Source: Acidovorax_G lacteus (GTDB lineage Bacteria > Pseudomonadota > Gammaproteobacteria > Burkholderiales > Burkholderiaceae_C). Taken from it: a DNA stretch of 64,000 nucleotides. Position numbers and translations under genes: made by a program. Below the pieces are notes generated by a model. It was not told where the DNA came from. It saw nothing but the letters and a program-made list of their open reading frames with translations, and made no database searches. Below are positions 18,788 through 29,122 of the stretch, piece by piece (the first letter of the stretch is position 1; each line of letters starts with the position of its first letter). The stretch lies in contig NZ_BAABEX010000031.1 in the NCBI RefSeq assembly GCF_039540375.1, forward strand, positions 1-64,000, in the 5' to 3' direction.

Positions 18788-19783
18788 ATGTCCCATTCCG
18801 CAACGCGTCGCCTCTGGCTCACATCGGCTGCCGCCCTGGCCGCCGGTTCGGTGGTGCCCCGGGCTGCCCGGGCGCAGGGCCCGGCGGTGCTCAAGCTCGG
18901 GCACCAGTTCAGCAGCGGCAGCATTCCAGACCGCGTGGCCCAGCGGCTGGCCGAAGCCGTGCAAACCCACTCGCGGGGGGCCTTGCGGGTCGAGGTGTTC
19001 GCCAATGCCGCGTTCGGCGACGAGCGCGAGCACTTGTCGCTGCTGCGGCGGGGCGCGCTGGACCTGGCCATCACCGGCGATCTGGTGGTGACGAGCCTGG
19101 GCGATGAGTACCTGCCGGTGAACATGCCGTTTGCCTACCGCGACGTGGCCCACGCCTTGGCCATCTACAGCGGGCCGCTGGGTCAGAGCCTGCGCAACAA
19201 GCTGGGGAACGGTGGGCTGCAGGTGCTGGCCTGGCACCACGTAGGGACACGCATGCTGACCGCGCAGCGCCCGGTGCCGGGGGTGCGAGAGCTGCGCGGG
19301 CTGCGCCTGCGCCTGCCCCCCGATGCCGCCTGGAGCGCGGTGTGGCGTGCCCTGGGGGCCACCGTGGTGCCCTTGCCGTTCACCGAACTGCCCACCGCGC
19401 TGCGCCTGGGCAAGGTCGACGCGCAGGAGAATCCGCCGAACTTTGTGCGCACCGGGCGGCTGTACGAAGACCAGCGCTGCCTCATGACCACCGCCCACAT
19501 GCCCCAGCGGCAGCTGGTGCTGGCCTCGGGCCCCCGCATGGCGCAGTGGACCCGGGCGCAACGCAGCGCCGTCGAGGCCGCTGCGACCGAAGCATCGGCC
19601 TGGGCTGTGGGCACCGCCCAGACGGAACACGAGTCCGACCTGGCCTGGCTGGTGGGCGAGGGGGGGATGCAGAAGGTGGCGTTCGATGCCTCTGGCATCG
19701 CGGCCTTGCTGCCCGGCGTGGCCCGCTCGCTCGGCGGGCCTGCGGCGCTGGCCGTGTACGAGCAGATCCAGCAGACGCGCTGA
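18788..19783 (+). CDS. TRAP-type (DctP-family) periplasmic solute-binding protein
   Basis: A 331-residue exported binding protein. The N-terminus TRRLWLTSAAALAAGSVVPRAARA is a signal peptide with a twin-arginine-like start. The mature part opens LKLGHQFSSGSIPD, typical of DctP proteins binding organic acids. No TRAP permease (DctQ/DctM) is present. The stop codon overlaps the start of a GGDEF-EAL membrane enzyme, so the likely role is to deliver a ligand signal to that protein and not to a transporter. Confidence 0.87.
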   Translation: MSHSATRRLWLTSAAALAAGSVVPRAARAQGPAVLKLGHQFSSGSIPDRVAQRLAEAVQTHSRGALRVEVFANAAFGDEREHLSLLRRGALDLAITGDLVVTSLGDEYLPVNMPFAYRDVAHALAIYSGPLGQSLRNKLGNGGLQVLAWHHVGTRMLTAQRPVPGVRELRGLRLRLPPDAAWSAVWRALGATVVPLPFTELPTALRLGKVDAQENPPNFVRTGRLYEDQRCLMTTAHMPQRQLVLASGPRMAQWTRAQRSAVEAAATEASAWAVGTAQTEHESDLAWLVGEGGMQKVAFDASGIAALLPGVARSLGGPAALAVYEQIQQTR

Positions 19784-22700
19784 TGGCTGTACCGCCGACT
19801 GCCCCGTTGCCAGAGGCTCCAGACCGCACGCTGAAGCAGCGCCTGCAGCCCACGCCGGTGATGATCGTGCTCGTGCTGCACGTGCTCATCGGCCTGGGCA
19901 CGCTGGCGGCTGTGGCGCTGCATGCGATGGGCGATTTTGAGAGCGAGGTGGACAAGGCCGACCAGGCCCTGTCGATGGCCGCCCGGGAGCAGGTGATCGC
20001 CATTGGCGACCTCCTGCAGAACGCGCAGTTCGTGCTCGGGCAACTGAGCAACCGTCTCAACGAGGCACGCGCCCTGGGTTCGGGCATGGAGCCACACGAC
20101 CTGCTGCGCCAGTTCCATGGCTTGGCGGAGGGTAGCGAGGACCTGATGCTGGTGCGCCAGGATGGGACGGTGGTAGCCGCTTCGCAGATGCGGCCCGAGC
20201 CGCAAGCGCTGGAAGGCTTGTGCCCGGTGCTGGCACAGCAGCGCACACGCATTGAATCGCTGGGCCTTTGGAGCATGCCGGCCGAAGCGGGTGGCAACCG
20301 CTGCCCAGCGCCTGAGACCGTGGTGATCGTGTTCCAACACCCGGCCTTGCAGTCCATCCACCAGGGCTCTCTGTGGCTGCTGGTCCATCCCGACCGCCTG
20401 CGGCGCCAGCTCTTTGAGAGCCTGCCGGGCACGGTGCCACTGGCCCACTACCGGCTGGTGCTCAGCGACTACACCGTGCTGCTGCAGGGCGCGCTCGACC
20501 AGCAGGCCGGTCTCCCCCCGGAGTTCCCGAGCTTTCTGTCCACCGCCCCGGCTGCGCAGCGCATCGTGCCCGCGCAGTGGGTGGACTTGCGCAGCGGGGA
20601 GCGGCTGTCGGGCGTGTCAGACCGTGTGGCCGGCACGCCGCTGCACGTTCAGGTGGTGTACCCGATTTGGGCGACTGTGCTGCCGCACCTGCGCGGGCAT
20701 GCCAACCTCTGGCTGGGTGGGGGGCTCGTGTTCCTGGTGCTCTGGTCCAGTCTGGCGGTGCTGCTGGTGCGCACGCTGCAGCGCTATCAGCGGGCACTGG
20801 TGCGCGAACAAACCCGATTTGCGCGCAGCCTAGCGTTCGTGCAGGTCGGCGTGTGGGAATGGGACTGCCCACGGGAGCGGTTGTTCTGGTCCGAGCAGGT
20901 TCCGCCCCTCCTGGGGGTGACAGCCTCCAACGGCGCCAGCGAAGGCACACCGCAAGACTTTGTTGCCGGGTTGCCGGATGCGGAGCGCGAGCGCGTTCTG
21001 AAAACGCTGGTGCATTGCCGCGACCACGGCGGCTATGTCGATCTGGAGTGCCAGGTGGACCGCGGCACCGGGCGCATGGGCTGGGTGCACCTGTTTGGCA
21101 GCACCGAGCGCGACCCCGCAGGCCAGGCGCTGCGCATGTTCGGTATCGCGCAGGACGTCACCGATCGCAAGGAATCCAGCATGCGCCTGGACGAGGCCGC
21201 CCAGCACAACCAGGCCATCCTGGACCACGTGGCCGAAGGCATCTTCACCATGGACGCTGACGGCACGCTCGCATCGTTCAACCGTGCGGCTACGAGAATC
21301 TTCGGGTGGTCGGCCGAAGAGATCATCGGCCGCAACATGCAGGAGCTGATGCCCGGGGCCCTGCGCGGCCTGCAGGCCGGCAGCGAGGCCATGCGCACCG
21401 TGCGTGCGCGCGCCGGCCGCGAAGAGTCGGCGCTGCACAAGGATGGGCATGAGTTTCCGGTGCACCTGTCCATCACCCGCACAGAGCAGCGGGGCGCGCC
21501 CCTGTACATCGGTCTGGTGCGCGACATCACCGAACAACGCAGCGCCGCGGCCGAGATCGAGCACCTGGCCTTTTATGACCCGCTCACGGGCCTGCCGAAC
21601 CGTCGCCTGATCACCGAGCGCATCGACCGGGCCCTGCGTGCCGGAGAGCGGTCGGGTCAGCGAGCGGCGGTGCTCATGCTGGACCTCGACCGGTTCAAAC
21701 TGCTCAACGACACCCGAGGCCATGCCGCTGGCGACCGGCTGCTGGTCCAGGTGGGCGAGCGCCTGCGCCGCGTGGCGCGCCCTGGCGACACGGTTGCGCG
21801 GATTGGCGGCGACGAATTCGTACTGCTGATCGAGCAGCTCGGCCCAGACGCCGCCGTGGCCAGCACGCAGTGTGAGCAGATCGCACAGCAGGTGCTCGGC
21901 CTGTTCGAGGCACCGTTTCGGCCGGATGGGCAGGAGTACTCGGTGTCGGCCAGCCTCGGGATCGTGCCCTTTGAAGCGGGCCAGCCCGCATCGGCCGCCA
22001 CCCTGCTGGCACAGGCCGAGATGGCCATGTACGAAGCCAAGGCGTCGGGCCGGCGGCAGCATCGTTTCTTCGACACAGCGCTGCAGGCCTCCATCACAGA
22101 GCGCGCGGCACTGATTGGGGATCTGCGCATGGCCGTGGCACAGCAGCAACTGGCTTTGCACTACCAGCCGCAGTTTGACGACAGCGGACGCCTGCTGGGC
22201 TTCGAGGCGCTGCTGCGCTGGCGGCATCCGGAGCGCGGGCCGATCTCGCCGGCCCTCTTCATCCCGCTCGCTGAAGAGAGTGGCCTGATCCTGGAGTTGG
22301 GCCAGTGGGTGCTGCAGCGGGGCTGCCAGCAGCTGGCCGCATGGCACGCCCAGCCCGCGCTGGCCCACCTGACGCTGGCCGTGAACGTGAGCGCACAGCA
22401 GTTTCGCAGCCCCGGGTTTGAGCAGCAGGTGCTGGACGCGCTGTCGTGGAGCGGGGCCGATCCCGGACACCTGAAGCTCGAGCTGACCGAGAGCATGCTG
22501 GTGCACGACGTCGAGAGCCTGATCGACAAAATGGCACGGCTCAAACGGCATGGGGTGCAGTTCTCGCTCGACGACTTCGGCACGGGCTACTCCAGCCTGG
22601 CCTACCTCAAGCGTCTGCCACTGGACCAGCTCAAGATCGACCAGGGCTTTGTGCGCGATCTGCTGACCGACACCAACGACGCGTCGATCGTGACCGCGAT

Positions 22701-22902
22701 CATCACCCTGGGACAGAGCCTGGGCCTGCCTGTGATCGCCGAAGGCGTGGAGACGGAGGCCCAGCGCGACGCCTTGCGCCAGCGAGGGTGCCGGGCCTAT
22801 CAGGGCTACCTGTTCAGCCCACCGCTGGATGCGCCACAGCTCGTGGCGTTTTTGCAGCGGTACGGTGGCGTGGCCACCCCACCCTCAATGCCACTGCAAT
22901 AA
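19783..22902 (+). CDS. Membrane sensor with PAS, GGDEF and EAL domains
   Basis: A 1039-residue c-di-GMP enzyme. Helices at about residues 26-46 and 309-330 flank a roughly 260-residue periplasmic sensor region. PAS domains lie near 347-460 and 476-590, GGDEF near 596-760 and EAL near 780-1030. GGDEF is intact at 675-679 and EAL at 808-810, with DDFGTGYSS and other EAL metal residues present, so both synthesis and breakdown are possible. Its ATG overlaps the TGA of the TRAP-type binding protein by one base. This strongly suggests the binding protein is its periplasmic input. Confidence 0.93.
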   Translation: MAVPPTAPLPEAPDRTLKQRLQPTPVMIVLVLHVLIGLGTLAAVALHAMGDFESEVDKADQALSMAAREQVIAIGDLLQNAQFVLGQLSNRLNEARALGSGMEPHDLLRQFHGLAEGSEDLMLVRQDGTVVAASQMRPEPQALEGLCPVLAQQRTRIESLGLWSMPAEAGGNRCPAPETVVIVFQHPALQSIHQGSLWLLVHPDRLRRQLFESLPGTVPLAHYRLVLSDYTVLLQGALDQQAGLPPEFPSFLSTAPAAQRIVPAQWVDLRSGERLSGVSDRVAGTPLHVQVVYPIWATVLPHLRGHANLWLGGGLVFLVLWSSLAVLLVRTLQRYQRALVREQTRFARSLAFVQVGVWEWDCPRERLFWSEQVPPLLGVTASNGASEGTPQDFVAGLPDAERERVLKTLVHCRDHGGYVDLECQVDRGTGRMGWVHLFGSTERDPAGQALRMFGIAQDVTDRKESSMRLDEAAQHNQAILDHVAEGIFTMDADGTLASFNRAATRIFGWSAEEIIGRNMQELMPGALRGLQAGSEAMRTVRARAGREESALHKDGHEFPVHLSITRTEQRGAPLYIGLVRDITEQRSAAAEIEHLAFYDPLTGLPNRRLITERIDRALRAGERSGQRAAVLMLDLDRFKLLNDTRGHAAGDRLLVQVGERLRRVARPGDTVARIGGDEFVLLIEQLGPDAAVASTQCEQIAQQVLGLFEAPFRPDGQEYSVSASLGIVPFEAGQPASAATLLAQAEMAMYEAKASGRRQHRFFDTALQASITERAALIGDLRMAVAQQQLALHYQPQFDDSGRLLGFEALLRWRHPERGPISPALFIPLAEESGLILELGQWVLQRGCQQLAAWHAQPALAHLTLAVNVSAQQFRSPGFEQQVLDALSWSGADPGHLKLELTESMLVHDVESLIDKMARLKRHGVQFSLDDFGTGYSSLAYLKRLPLDQLKIDQGFVRDLLTDTNDASIVTAIITLGQSLGLPVIAEGVETEAQRDALRQRGCRAYQGYLFSPPLDAPQLVAFLQRYGGVATPPSMPLQ

Positions 22903-22950
22903 GCCGCTGCGCCCGACGCGGCGCAACGGCATGGACTCGATCACTGCGAG

Positions 22951-22980
22951 GCCTGTCGGGTCGACTCCGACCCGACAGGC
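22951..22980. terminator. Perfect 13-bp hairpin after the GGDEF-EAL gene
   Basis: GCCTGTCGGGTCG (22951-22963), loop ACTC and CGACCCGACAGGC (22968-22980) form a perfect stem 46 bp after the stop. Only TTC follows, so there is no real U tract. It may act as a weak terminator, protect the 3' end, or be an operator. Confidence 0.55.
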
Positions 22981-23139
22981 TTCAAGGAAGCCCATCGATC
23001 GGGGAAGGGCGATAGCCAAACCAGCCCACGCCAACCTAAAATGTGACGAGTTGTCAACAAGAATAGTGGCGCACAAGCGGGCTTCTACCCACGGTGCGCC
23101 CGGCCGGTCAGACCGGACGCCGTTAGAGGGATTCCCACT

Positions 23140-26100
23140 GTGCAAATGCGATTGAACCGGGGGCTGGCCTGGGTGGCCGGCGCCCTGATGCTGGCTGCCA
23201 CCAGCACGGCTGTGCTCGCCGAAGGCAGCCGCTCTCTGTACCCGCTGAACTACGAGGCGATTGATGGCGGCAACAACGGCCGCGCCAACCTCGACCTGAC
23301 CGACCCCAACAGCCGCTACCTGGGCGTGGTCGCGCGGCGCACCTTCGTGTACGTGTATGCGCGGCAGAACGAGTACATCCTGCTGGGGTCTCGTAACCGC
23401 ACCGCCAACGGCGTGGGTGCGATCAACGTGTACCAGCCCCAGAGCTTCGGGACGCGCGGCAACGAGACCATTCCAGCCACGGCCGACTTCACCTGCAGCA
23501 GTGGCACAACGGGCCTTATTGCCAATCGCAGCGAAGAACTGGCCGGCCCGCAGGCGGTCGCCGGCGGTGGCGTGGCTGGGGGCTTCGTGCCCTGTGTGTA
23601 CCAGGCGCCGGTCGATGGGGTTTACGGTGTGCTGTTCAGCCCCAGCAACACTGGCGGCGGACCGGACGGCTCTGTCAGCACACCCGCCGTGTCGAACACC
23701 ACGGTTTCGGCCTGGGACGTGACCGTGCGCTCCAGCGACACCACCTCCACGGTGGATCTCAACGGCCGGGTCTTCACCTACGCCTGGACAGCGTTCACGG
23801 GTGGCAACGGGCCCGCACGGCGGCTGTACTCCGACTTGTTCTACGCCACCAGCGATGGCTACCGCTATCGCCAGACGCTGACCGGTCTGGACCTCAACGG
23901 CGGTACTTTTTTTGCCAACGCACGCGGCTTTGTGGACAGCGGAGACCCTCTGTACAAGAACATCCGCGGCACCAACCAGCCGGTGTCCACCGGCATCCCG
24001 GCTGGCGTGAGCGCCGACCCACCGCAGTACCCGATCTTCTTCAGCAACATCGCGCCCGGGAACGTAGAGGCCGAGCGCACGCTCACGGCGCTGGGCATTC
24101 CGCTGACGCCGAAGCCTCCACAGGTCAATTCGTTCAGCTTTCGGTACCCGCCCGTCAATTCGTCTACCAGTTATGTGGGGCAGGGTGGCGTGTTTCGCTT
24201 TTATGTGACCGACACGCTCTCGTTCCAGATCGTCATCAGCCGCGACGGCACTGACTGGGACCCCGCCACGCCCACCAACCGGGTGCTCACCGGCACGTCC
24301 GGTACCGGGGAATACTCGGTGGTCTGGGACGGCAAGGACAACGCGGGCAACAACTTCCCGGCCGGCAGCAACTACCAGTTCCGCATCACCGGGCGCAACG
24401 GCGAAGTGCACTTTCCTTTCGTCGATGCCGAAGCCAACATTTTTGGCGGCCCCACGGTCACCAAGCTCAACGGCAATGTGACCGACTCGCTGATCTATTA
24501 CGACGACCGTGGGTATGTGACACGGGGTGGCACCGCCGTGGGCACGCTCAACGGCCACATCTGCGGCAACGCCACCTACGACAACACCAACCCGGTGCAG
24601 GCGCTGCAAGGGGTGGACTCCTCGGCACGGGTCTACGACAACGGCACCGGACCCAATACCGCATATGCCCGCAGCTGGCGGCAGATCGGCAATCCGAACT
24701 CCGACTGCGCCAGCGCTACCCAGGGTTTCGGCGATACCAAAGCCCTGAACCTCTGGACCTACCAGACCACCACGCCGCAATCGAACACCCTGAGCATCGT
24801 GGACAACGCCGATGTGCGGGCTACCGTGTCGGCTCCGGTCAGCACGCCGGCCGGCGGTACGGTGAATGTGGCCGTGGGCTTTGCCAACGTGGGGTCCCAG
24901 ACCGCCACTGCAACGGTGTTCACGGTGCAGCTGCCCACGGGCCTCGGTGATGTTTCGTGCACGGGCGCGACCTGCAGCTACAACGCCACCACGGGCGCCG
25001 TGAGCATCAGCGGTCTGCCGGGATCGCTGTCGCCAGGACAGGAAGTGAACATTGGCCTGCGCTATACCGCGCCCGCCACGGGCAGCGTAGCCACCCAGGC
25101 CACCGTGACCACGACCTCCAGCCAGGGAGCCAATCTCGCACCTGATACGGCGAGTGCCACCACCTTGGTGGGTGGCACCACCAGTGCCGATGTCCTCGTG
25201 TCGCTGGCCGCGCCGGCCACGGCAGTGCAGGGCGGCACCGTGGCGGTGCCAGTGCAGTTCGCGAACGTGGGGGCCTCGGCTGCCCCCATCACCAGCTACG
25301 GGCTGCAACTGCCTGCGGGCCTGAGCGGGGTGGGCTGCAGCGGCTCGGGGATCACCTGCACGTACGACGCGGGCACGGGAACAGTGACCGTCAATGGCGC
25401 ACCAGCCACATTGACCGCCGGGCAGTCGCTAGGCTTCACGCTGTCCTACACCGCGCCGGCTGCAGGATCGACCGTCACGGTCAACGGTAGCGTGGCCACA
25501 TCCGCCACAGAAACCAACACGGCCAACAATACGGCCCAGAGTGCCACAACCACGTCCAGCACGGCAACGGCTCCGGATGTGCTCGCCACCCTGTCCGCCC
25601 CCGTGACTGCGGCCCCGGGAAGCCTGGTGGAAGTGCCCGTGCGCTTCAGCAACGCGGGCGATGTGACCGCTGCAGGCATGGGCTACAACCTGACACTGCC
25701 GACGGGTCTCACAGGTGTGTCCTGCGCAGCCCCCGTGAGTTGCACCTACACGGCGGGTACCGGCGCAGTCGCCGTCACTGGGCTGCCTGCCAGCCTCGCG
25801 GCGGGCGCCTGGGCCAACCTCACGCTGCGCTACACGAGTCCGGCGCAAGGCGTGGTCAATGTCAATGCGACGGTCTCCACCACCACCGCCGGTGAGACCA
25901 ACACGACGAACAACTCGGCGTCAGGCCACACCACGGTGGTCACAGGGGCTGCCGGTGCCGACGTGACGGTCACGGTCTCGCCGCCAGCAACGGTCGCCCC
26001 AGGTGCTGCCGTTGCCGTGTCCGTCACGGTATCCAACCTCGGCCCGCTGGATGCGCAAGGGGTGGGTTACACGCTTACGCTGCCGCCAGGTCTGACCGGC

Positions 26101-27174
26101 GTATCGTGCAGCGGTGGTGCCACTTGCGCGTACAACAACAGTACCGGCGCGGTCACGGTCACCGGCTTGCCGGCTACGCTCACGGCTGGACAGTCCCAAC
26201 CCTTCACGCTGCTCTACACCGCACCTGGCAATGGTCAGGTGGCAGTGCAGGCCTCGGTCTCGAGCACGAGCCTGGACACGAACACCGGCAACAACACCGC
26301 GCAAGGCACCACCACCGTGGCGTCTGCGGGCGTGCAGGCCGATGTGACGACCAGCGTAGCCCCACCAAGCACAGCCCTGGCAGGAACGACCGTGCAAGTG
26401 CCCCTGCAGTTTTCCAATGTGGGGGGGGCCAGCGCTTCCAACCTGGGCTACACCGTGCAACTGACCGGCTCGCCCACCGGGGTTGCGGTCACTTACAACA
26501 GCGTGGCCTGTACCTATAACGGGGGCACGGGCGCCATTACGGGTTGCGGCCTGCCGTCCACCCTGACTCCGGGCCAGGCGCTGAACCTCGTGCTGAGCTA
26601 CACGGCCCCCGCCAGCGGCAATGTCGGGGTGACCAGCAACGTCTCGACCACCAGCGGCGAAAGCAACATCACCAACAACTCGGCCACGGCCTCGACCGCA
26701 ATCGGGCTGGTGGACATGGCTGTAAACCTGGCGGGCCTACCGACGTCGGGATCGGTGGGCACCCCTTACAGCGGCTTTTTCACCTGCACCAACAACGGCA
26801 ACCAAACCGCAGCTGGCGGACAGTGCAGCGCCGCAGGCCTGCCGACCGGTGTCGGCGTCACGGGCTGCACCATCAGCCCGGGCAACACCGCATGGACGGC
26901 CGGCAGTGCAGTGCCTGCAGGGCAGACGGTCCGCTGCACAGTTGCGGGCACGCCATCGGCCGCCGGCAGCTTTGGCAGCAGCGGCACCACCGGCGCCACT
27001 GGCGATGCGAATGCAGGCAACAACACCGCCAACCTGACGGTGACCATCGCCGTGGCGGGTGCCTTGCACACCGCCGCGATTCCAACGCTGGGCCAGTGGA
27101 GTCTCATTCTCCTGTCGGCTCTGGTCGCACTGGCAGGCCTTGCGCGGACCCGCCAAGGGCGCAGCCTGGGTTGA
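23140..27174 (+). CDS. Large exported repeat protein with IPTL-CTERM sorting signal
   Basis: A 1344-residue surface protein. Residues 1-27 are a signal peptide ending STAVLA. About 530 unrecognised residues follow. Then come six tandem Ig-like (DUF11/CARDB-type) repeats whose starts fall at 24808, 25186, 25573, 25957, 26338 and 26710, a period of 124-129 residues; the last is diverged. The C-terminus carries IPTLGQWSLILLSALVALAG then arginines (from residue 1314), the IPTL-CTERM signal linked to exosortase-like processing in EPS-producing bacteria. GTG at 23140 is used because GAGGG is 9 nt upstream; ATG at 23146 is possible. No sorting enzyme is in the window. It is probably a matrix or surface adhesin. 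Confidence 0.9.
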   Translation: MQMRLNRGLAWVAGALMLAATSTAVLAEGSRSLYPLNYEAIDGGNNGRANLDLTDPNSRYLGVVARRTFVYVYARQNEYILLGSRNRTANGVGAINVYQPQSFGTRGNETIPATADFTCSSGTTGLIANRSEELAGPQAVAGGGVAGGFVPCVYQAPVDGVYGVLFSPSNTGGGPDGSVSTPAVSNTTVSAWDVTVRSSDTTSTVDLNGRVFTYAWTAFTGGNGPARRLYSDLFYATSDGYRYRQTLTGLDLNGGTFFANARGFVDSGDPLYKNIRGTNQPVSTGIPAGVSADPPQYPIFFSNIAPGNVEAERTLTALGIPLTPKPPQVNSFSFRYPPVNSSTSYVGQGGVFRFYVTDTLSFQIVISRDGTDWDPATPTNRVLTGTSGTGEYSVVWDGKDNAGNNFPAGSNYQFRITGRNGEVHFPFVDAEANIFGGPTVTKLNGNVTDSLIYYDDRGYVTRGGTAVGTLNGHICGNATYDNTNPVQALQGVDSSARVYDNGTGPNTAYARSWRQIGNPNSDCASATQGFGDTKALNLWTYQTTTPQSNTLSIVDNADVRATVSAPVSTPAGGTVNVAVGFANVGSQTATATVFTVQLPTGLGDVSCTGATCSYNATTGAVSISGLPGSLSPGQEVNIGLRYTAPATGSVATQATVTTTSSQGANLAPDTASATTLVGGTTSADVLVSLAAPATAVQGGTVAVPVQFANVGASAAPITSYGLQLPAGLSGVGCSGSGITCTYDAGTGTVTVNGAPATLTAGQSLGFTLSYTAPAAGSTVTVNGSVATSATETNTANNTAQSATTTSSTATAPDVLATLSAPVTAAPGSLVEVPVRFSNAGDVTAAGMGYNLTLPTGLTGVSCAAPVSCTYTAGTGAVAVTGLPASLAAGAWANLTLRYTSPAQGVVNVNATVSTTTAGETNTTNNSASGHTTVVTGAAGADVTVTVSPPATVAPGAAVAVSVTVSNLGPLDAQGVGYTLTLPPGLTGVSCSGGATCAYNNSTGAVTVTGLPATLTAGQSQPFTLLYTAPGNGQVAVQASVSSTSLDTNTGNNTAQGTTTVASAGVQADVTTSVAPPSTALAGTTVQVPLQFSNVGGASASNLGYTVQLTGSPTGVAVTYNSVACTYNGGTGAITGCGLPSTLTPGQALNLVLSYTAPASGNVGVTSNVSTTSGESNITNNSATASTAIGLVDMAVNLAGLPTSGSVGTPYSGFFTCTNNGNQTAAGGQCSAAGLPTGVGVTGCTISPGNTAWTAGSAVPAGQTVRCTVAGTPSAAGSFGSSGTTGATGDANAGNNTANLTVTIAVAGALHTAAIPTLGQWSLILLSALVALAGLARTRQGRSLG

Positions 27175-27245
27175 GGTGGTCAAAGGCCCCACAGGCACTG
27201 GCCGTTCTTTCCGCTCAGGCCCGCATGCGCTACCCTTTCCAGGCC

Positions 27246-27734
27246 ATGCGCATGACCTATGTTCTGGCCGGCCTGGTGTCCCTGCTGCTGCTGGGCGCCT
27301 GCAGCACGGCGCCCCAGCCCAGTCCATCGCAGCCGTTACCGCCGCTGGCGGTGCCGCATCTCAGCGATGAACAAGCCCATGACGTGGCCATCCACGCTTT
27401 GGGCCTGGTCGGCACGCCGTACCGATTTGGCGGCAACACGCCAGAAGGCGGCTTCGACTGCAGCGGTCTGATCCACTATGTGTTCCGCCAGCGTACCGGC
27501 ATGGCCCCGCCGCGCACCGTGGCGGCTCTCGGGCAGTTCGGCCAGGCCCTGGACGCCCAGTCCGTGCGTACCGGTGACCTTGTGCTCTTTGGGAACCCGG
27601 TTCCCACCCATGCGGGCATTTATGTCGGAGAGGGGCGCTTTGTCCATGCGCCTTCCACGGGCGGCACGGTGCGCCTCGACCATTTGCGTGCCCGACACTG
27701 GGCGCGGGAATTCGCAGGCTTTCGCAGGCCCTGA
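27246..27734 (+). CDS. NlpC/P60 peptidoglycan hydrolase lipoprotein
   Basis: A 162-residue lipoprotein. The lipobox LLLGAC puts the acylated cysteine at residue 19, with a proline-rich linker after it. The NlpC/P60 core has catalytic C72 in FDCSGLIHYVF and H122 in THAGIYVG. These are endopeptidases that cut muropeptide stems or crosslinks in the periplasm. It starts 71 bp after the repeat protein on the same strand. An in-frame ATG at 27225 would give a longer, less typical signal peptide. Confidence 0.92.
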   Translation: MRMTYVLAGLVSLLLLGACSTAPQPSPSQPLPPLAVPHLSDEQAHDVAIHALGLVGTPYRFGGNTPEGGFDCSGLIHYVFRQRTGMAPPRTVAALGQFGQALDAQSVRTGDLVLFGNPVPTHAGIYVGEGRFVHAPSTGGTVRLDHLRARHWAREFAGFRRP

Positions 27735-27834
27735 GGGCCGCGCGGCATGACCGCCACGCCCGGGGTGCTGTAGTGCTGCAGTGCCGTGTATTGGCGACAA
27801 TCGGAGGTTGTATCCCCGGTTGCCCCGCCTGCAT

Positions 27835-28941
27835 ATGCACGTCCCACACCCTGCCACGCCCCTGAGCACCCTTGACACCACCCGCATCGACGACACGCGG
27901 ATCAAGGCGGTACGCCCCTTGATCACCCCCGCGCTGCTGCAGGAGTGGCTCCCTGCGCCGGCCGAGGTGCAGGCCTTGGTCGAAGCAAGCCGTACCGCCA
28001 TCTCCCGCGTGCTCCACGGCCAGGACGACCGCTTGGTCGTCGTGGTGGGGCCCTGCTCGATTCACGACCACGGACAAGCCCTGGAGTACGCGCAGCGGCT
28101 CAAGCAGCAGTCCGATGCCCTGGCGGCCGACTTGCTGATCGTGATGCGCGTGTACTTCGAAAAGCCGCGCACAACAGTGGGCTGGAAGGGTTACATCAAC
28201 GACCCCCATCTGGACGGCAGCTTTGCGATCAACGAAGGGCTGGAGATGGCCCGCAAGCTGCTCATCGATGTGCTGTCGATGGGCCTGCCGGTGGGCACTG
28301 AGTTCCTGGACCTCCTGTCACCGCAGTTCATCAGCGATCTGGTGAGCTGGGGCGCGATTGGCGCCCGCACCACGGAAAGCCAAAGCCATCGGCAATTGGC
28401 CAGCGGCCTGTCATGCCCCGTGGGCTTCAAAAACGGCACCGACGGCGGCGTCAAGGTCGCGGCCGATGCGATTCTGGCCGCCCAGGCGGCACACGCTTTC
28501 ATGGGCATGACCAAGATGGGCCAGGCTGCGATTTTCGAGACGCGCGGCAATCGGGACTGCCATGTGATTCTGCGAGGTGGCAAGCAGCCCAACTACGGTC
28601 CGCAGGACGTGGCCGCCGCCTGCGCACTGCTGGCCGCGGCAGGCCTGCGTGAGCAGGTGATGGTGGATGTGAGCCATGCCAACAGCAGCAAGCAGCATCA
28701 GCGCCAGATTGCCGTTGCAGCCGAGGTGGCCGAACAGATCGCCCAGGGCGATGCGCGGATCACCGGCATCATGATTGAAAGCCACCTGGAAGAGGGGCGG
28801 CAGGATATCGTTGCCGGGCAACCACTGCGGCATGGGGTGTCGGTCACCGATGCCTGTATTGCGTTTGAACAGACCGTACCCGTGCTGGAGAACCTGGCAA
28901 AAGCAGTGCGCACCCGGCGTGCTGCCATGGGCAGTTTGTGA
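27835..28941 (+). CDS. aroG: 3-deoxy-7-phosphoheptulonate (DAHP) synthase, class I
   Basis: A 368-residue enzyme condensing phosphoenolpyruvate and erythrose 4-phosphate, the first step of the shikimate pathway. Class-I motifs are VVVGPCSIHD, RVYFEKPRTTVGWKG, GARTTESQSHR, GFKNGTDG and DVSHANSSKQH. The N-terminal part before VRPLITP may carry the allosteric site, but which aromatic amino acid inhibits it cannot be read. ATG at 27835 is preferred over a GTG at 27781. No aromatic leader peptide was found upstream. Confidence 0.94.
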   Translation: MHVPHPATPLSTLDTTRIDDTRIKAVRPLITPALLQEWLPAPAEVQALVEASRTAISRVLHGQDDRLVVVVGPCSIHDHGQALEYAQRLKQQSDALAADLLIVMRVYFEKPRTTVGWKGYINDPHLDGSFAINEGLEMARKLLIDVLSMGLPVGTEFLDLLSPQFISDLVSWGAIGARTTESQSHRQLASGLSCPVGFKNGTDGGVKVAADAILAAQAAHAFMGMTKMGQAAIFETRGNRDCHVILRGGKQPNYGPQDVAAACALLAAAGLREQVMVDVSHANSSKQHQRQIAVAAEVAEQIAQGDARITGIMIESHLEEGRQDIVAGQPLRHGVSVTDACIAFEQTVPVLENLAKAVRTRRAAMGSL

Positions 28942-29122
28942 TCGATTGGCGAGCTGCCTTCGCACACGTCGCGCATGCGACCCGGGCAGAACCGGGAATC
29001 GGTGCTTTTGCGATTGCCGCGGATGCAGATTCACCGTACAACCGATGGGGCGGCATGTGCCCATGTGACCGCACAGCCCCCACCGCGCCCATGCCTGTCT
29101 TGCGTACCACCCTCACTGCTCC

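Noticed and set aside
24808..27060. Tandem repeats as a CRISPR array or satellite
   Set aside because: The 372-387-bp periodicity lies within one open frame and reflects protein Ig-like repeats, with DNA identity too low for a satellite.
27735..27834. Attenuation leader peptide for DAHP synthase
   Set aside because: The only short frame (MTATPGVL) has no aromatic codons and there is no terminator hairpin before the gene.
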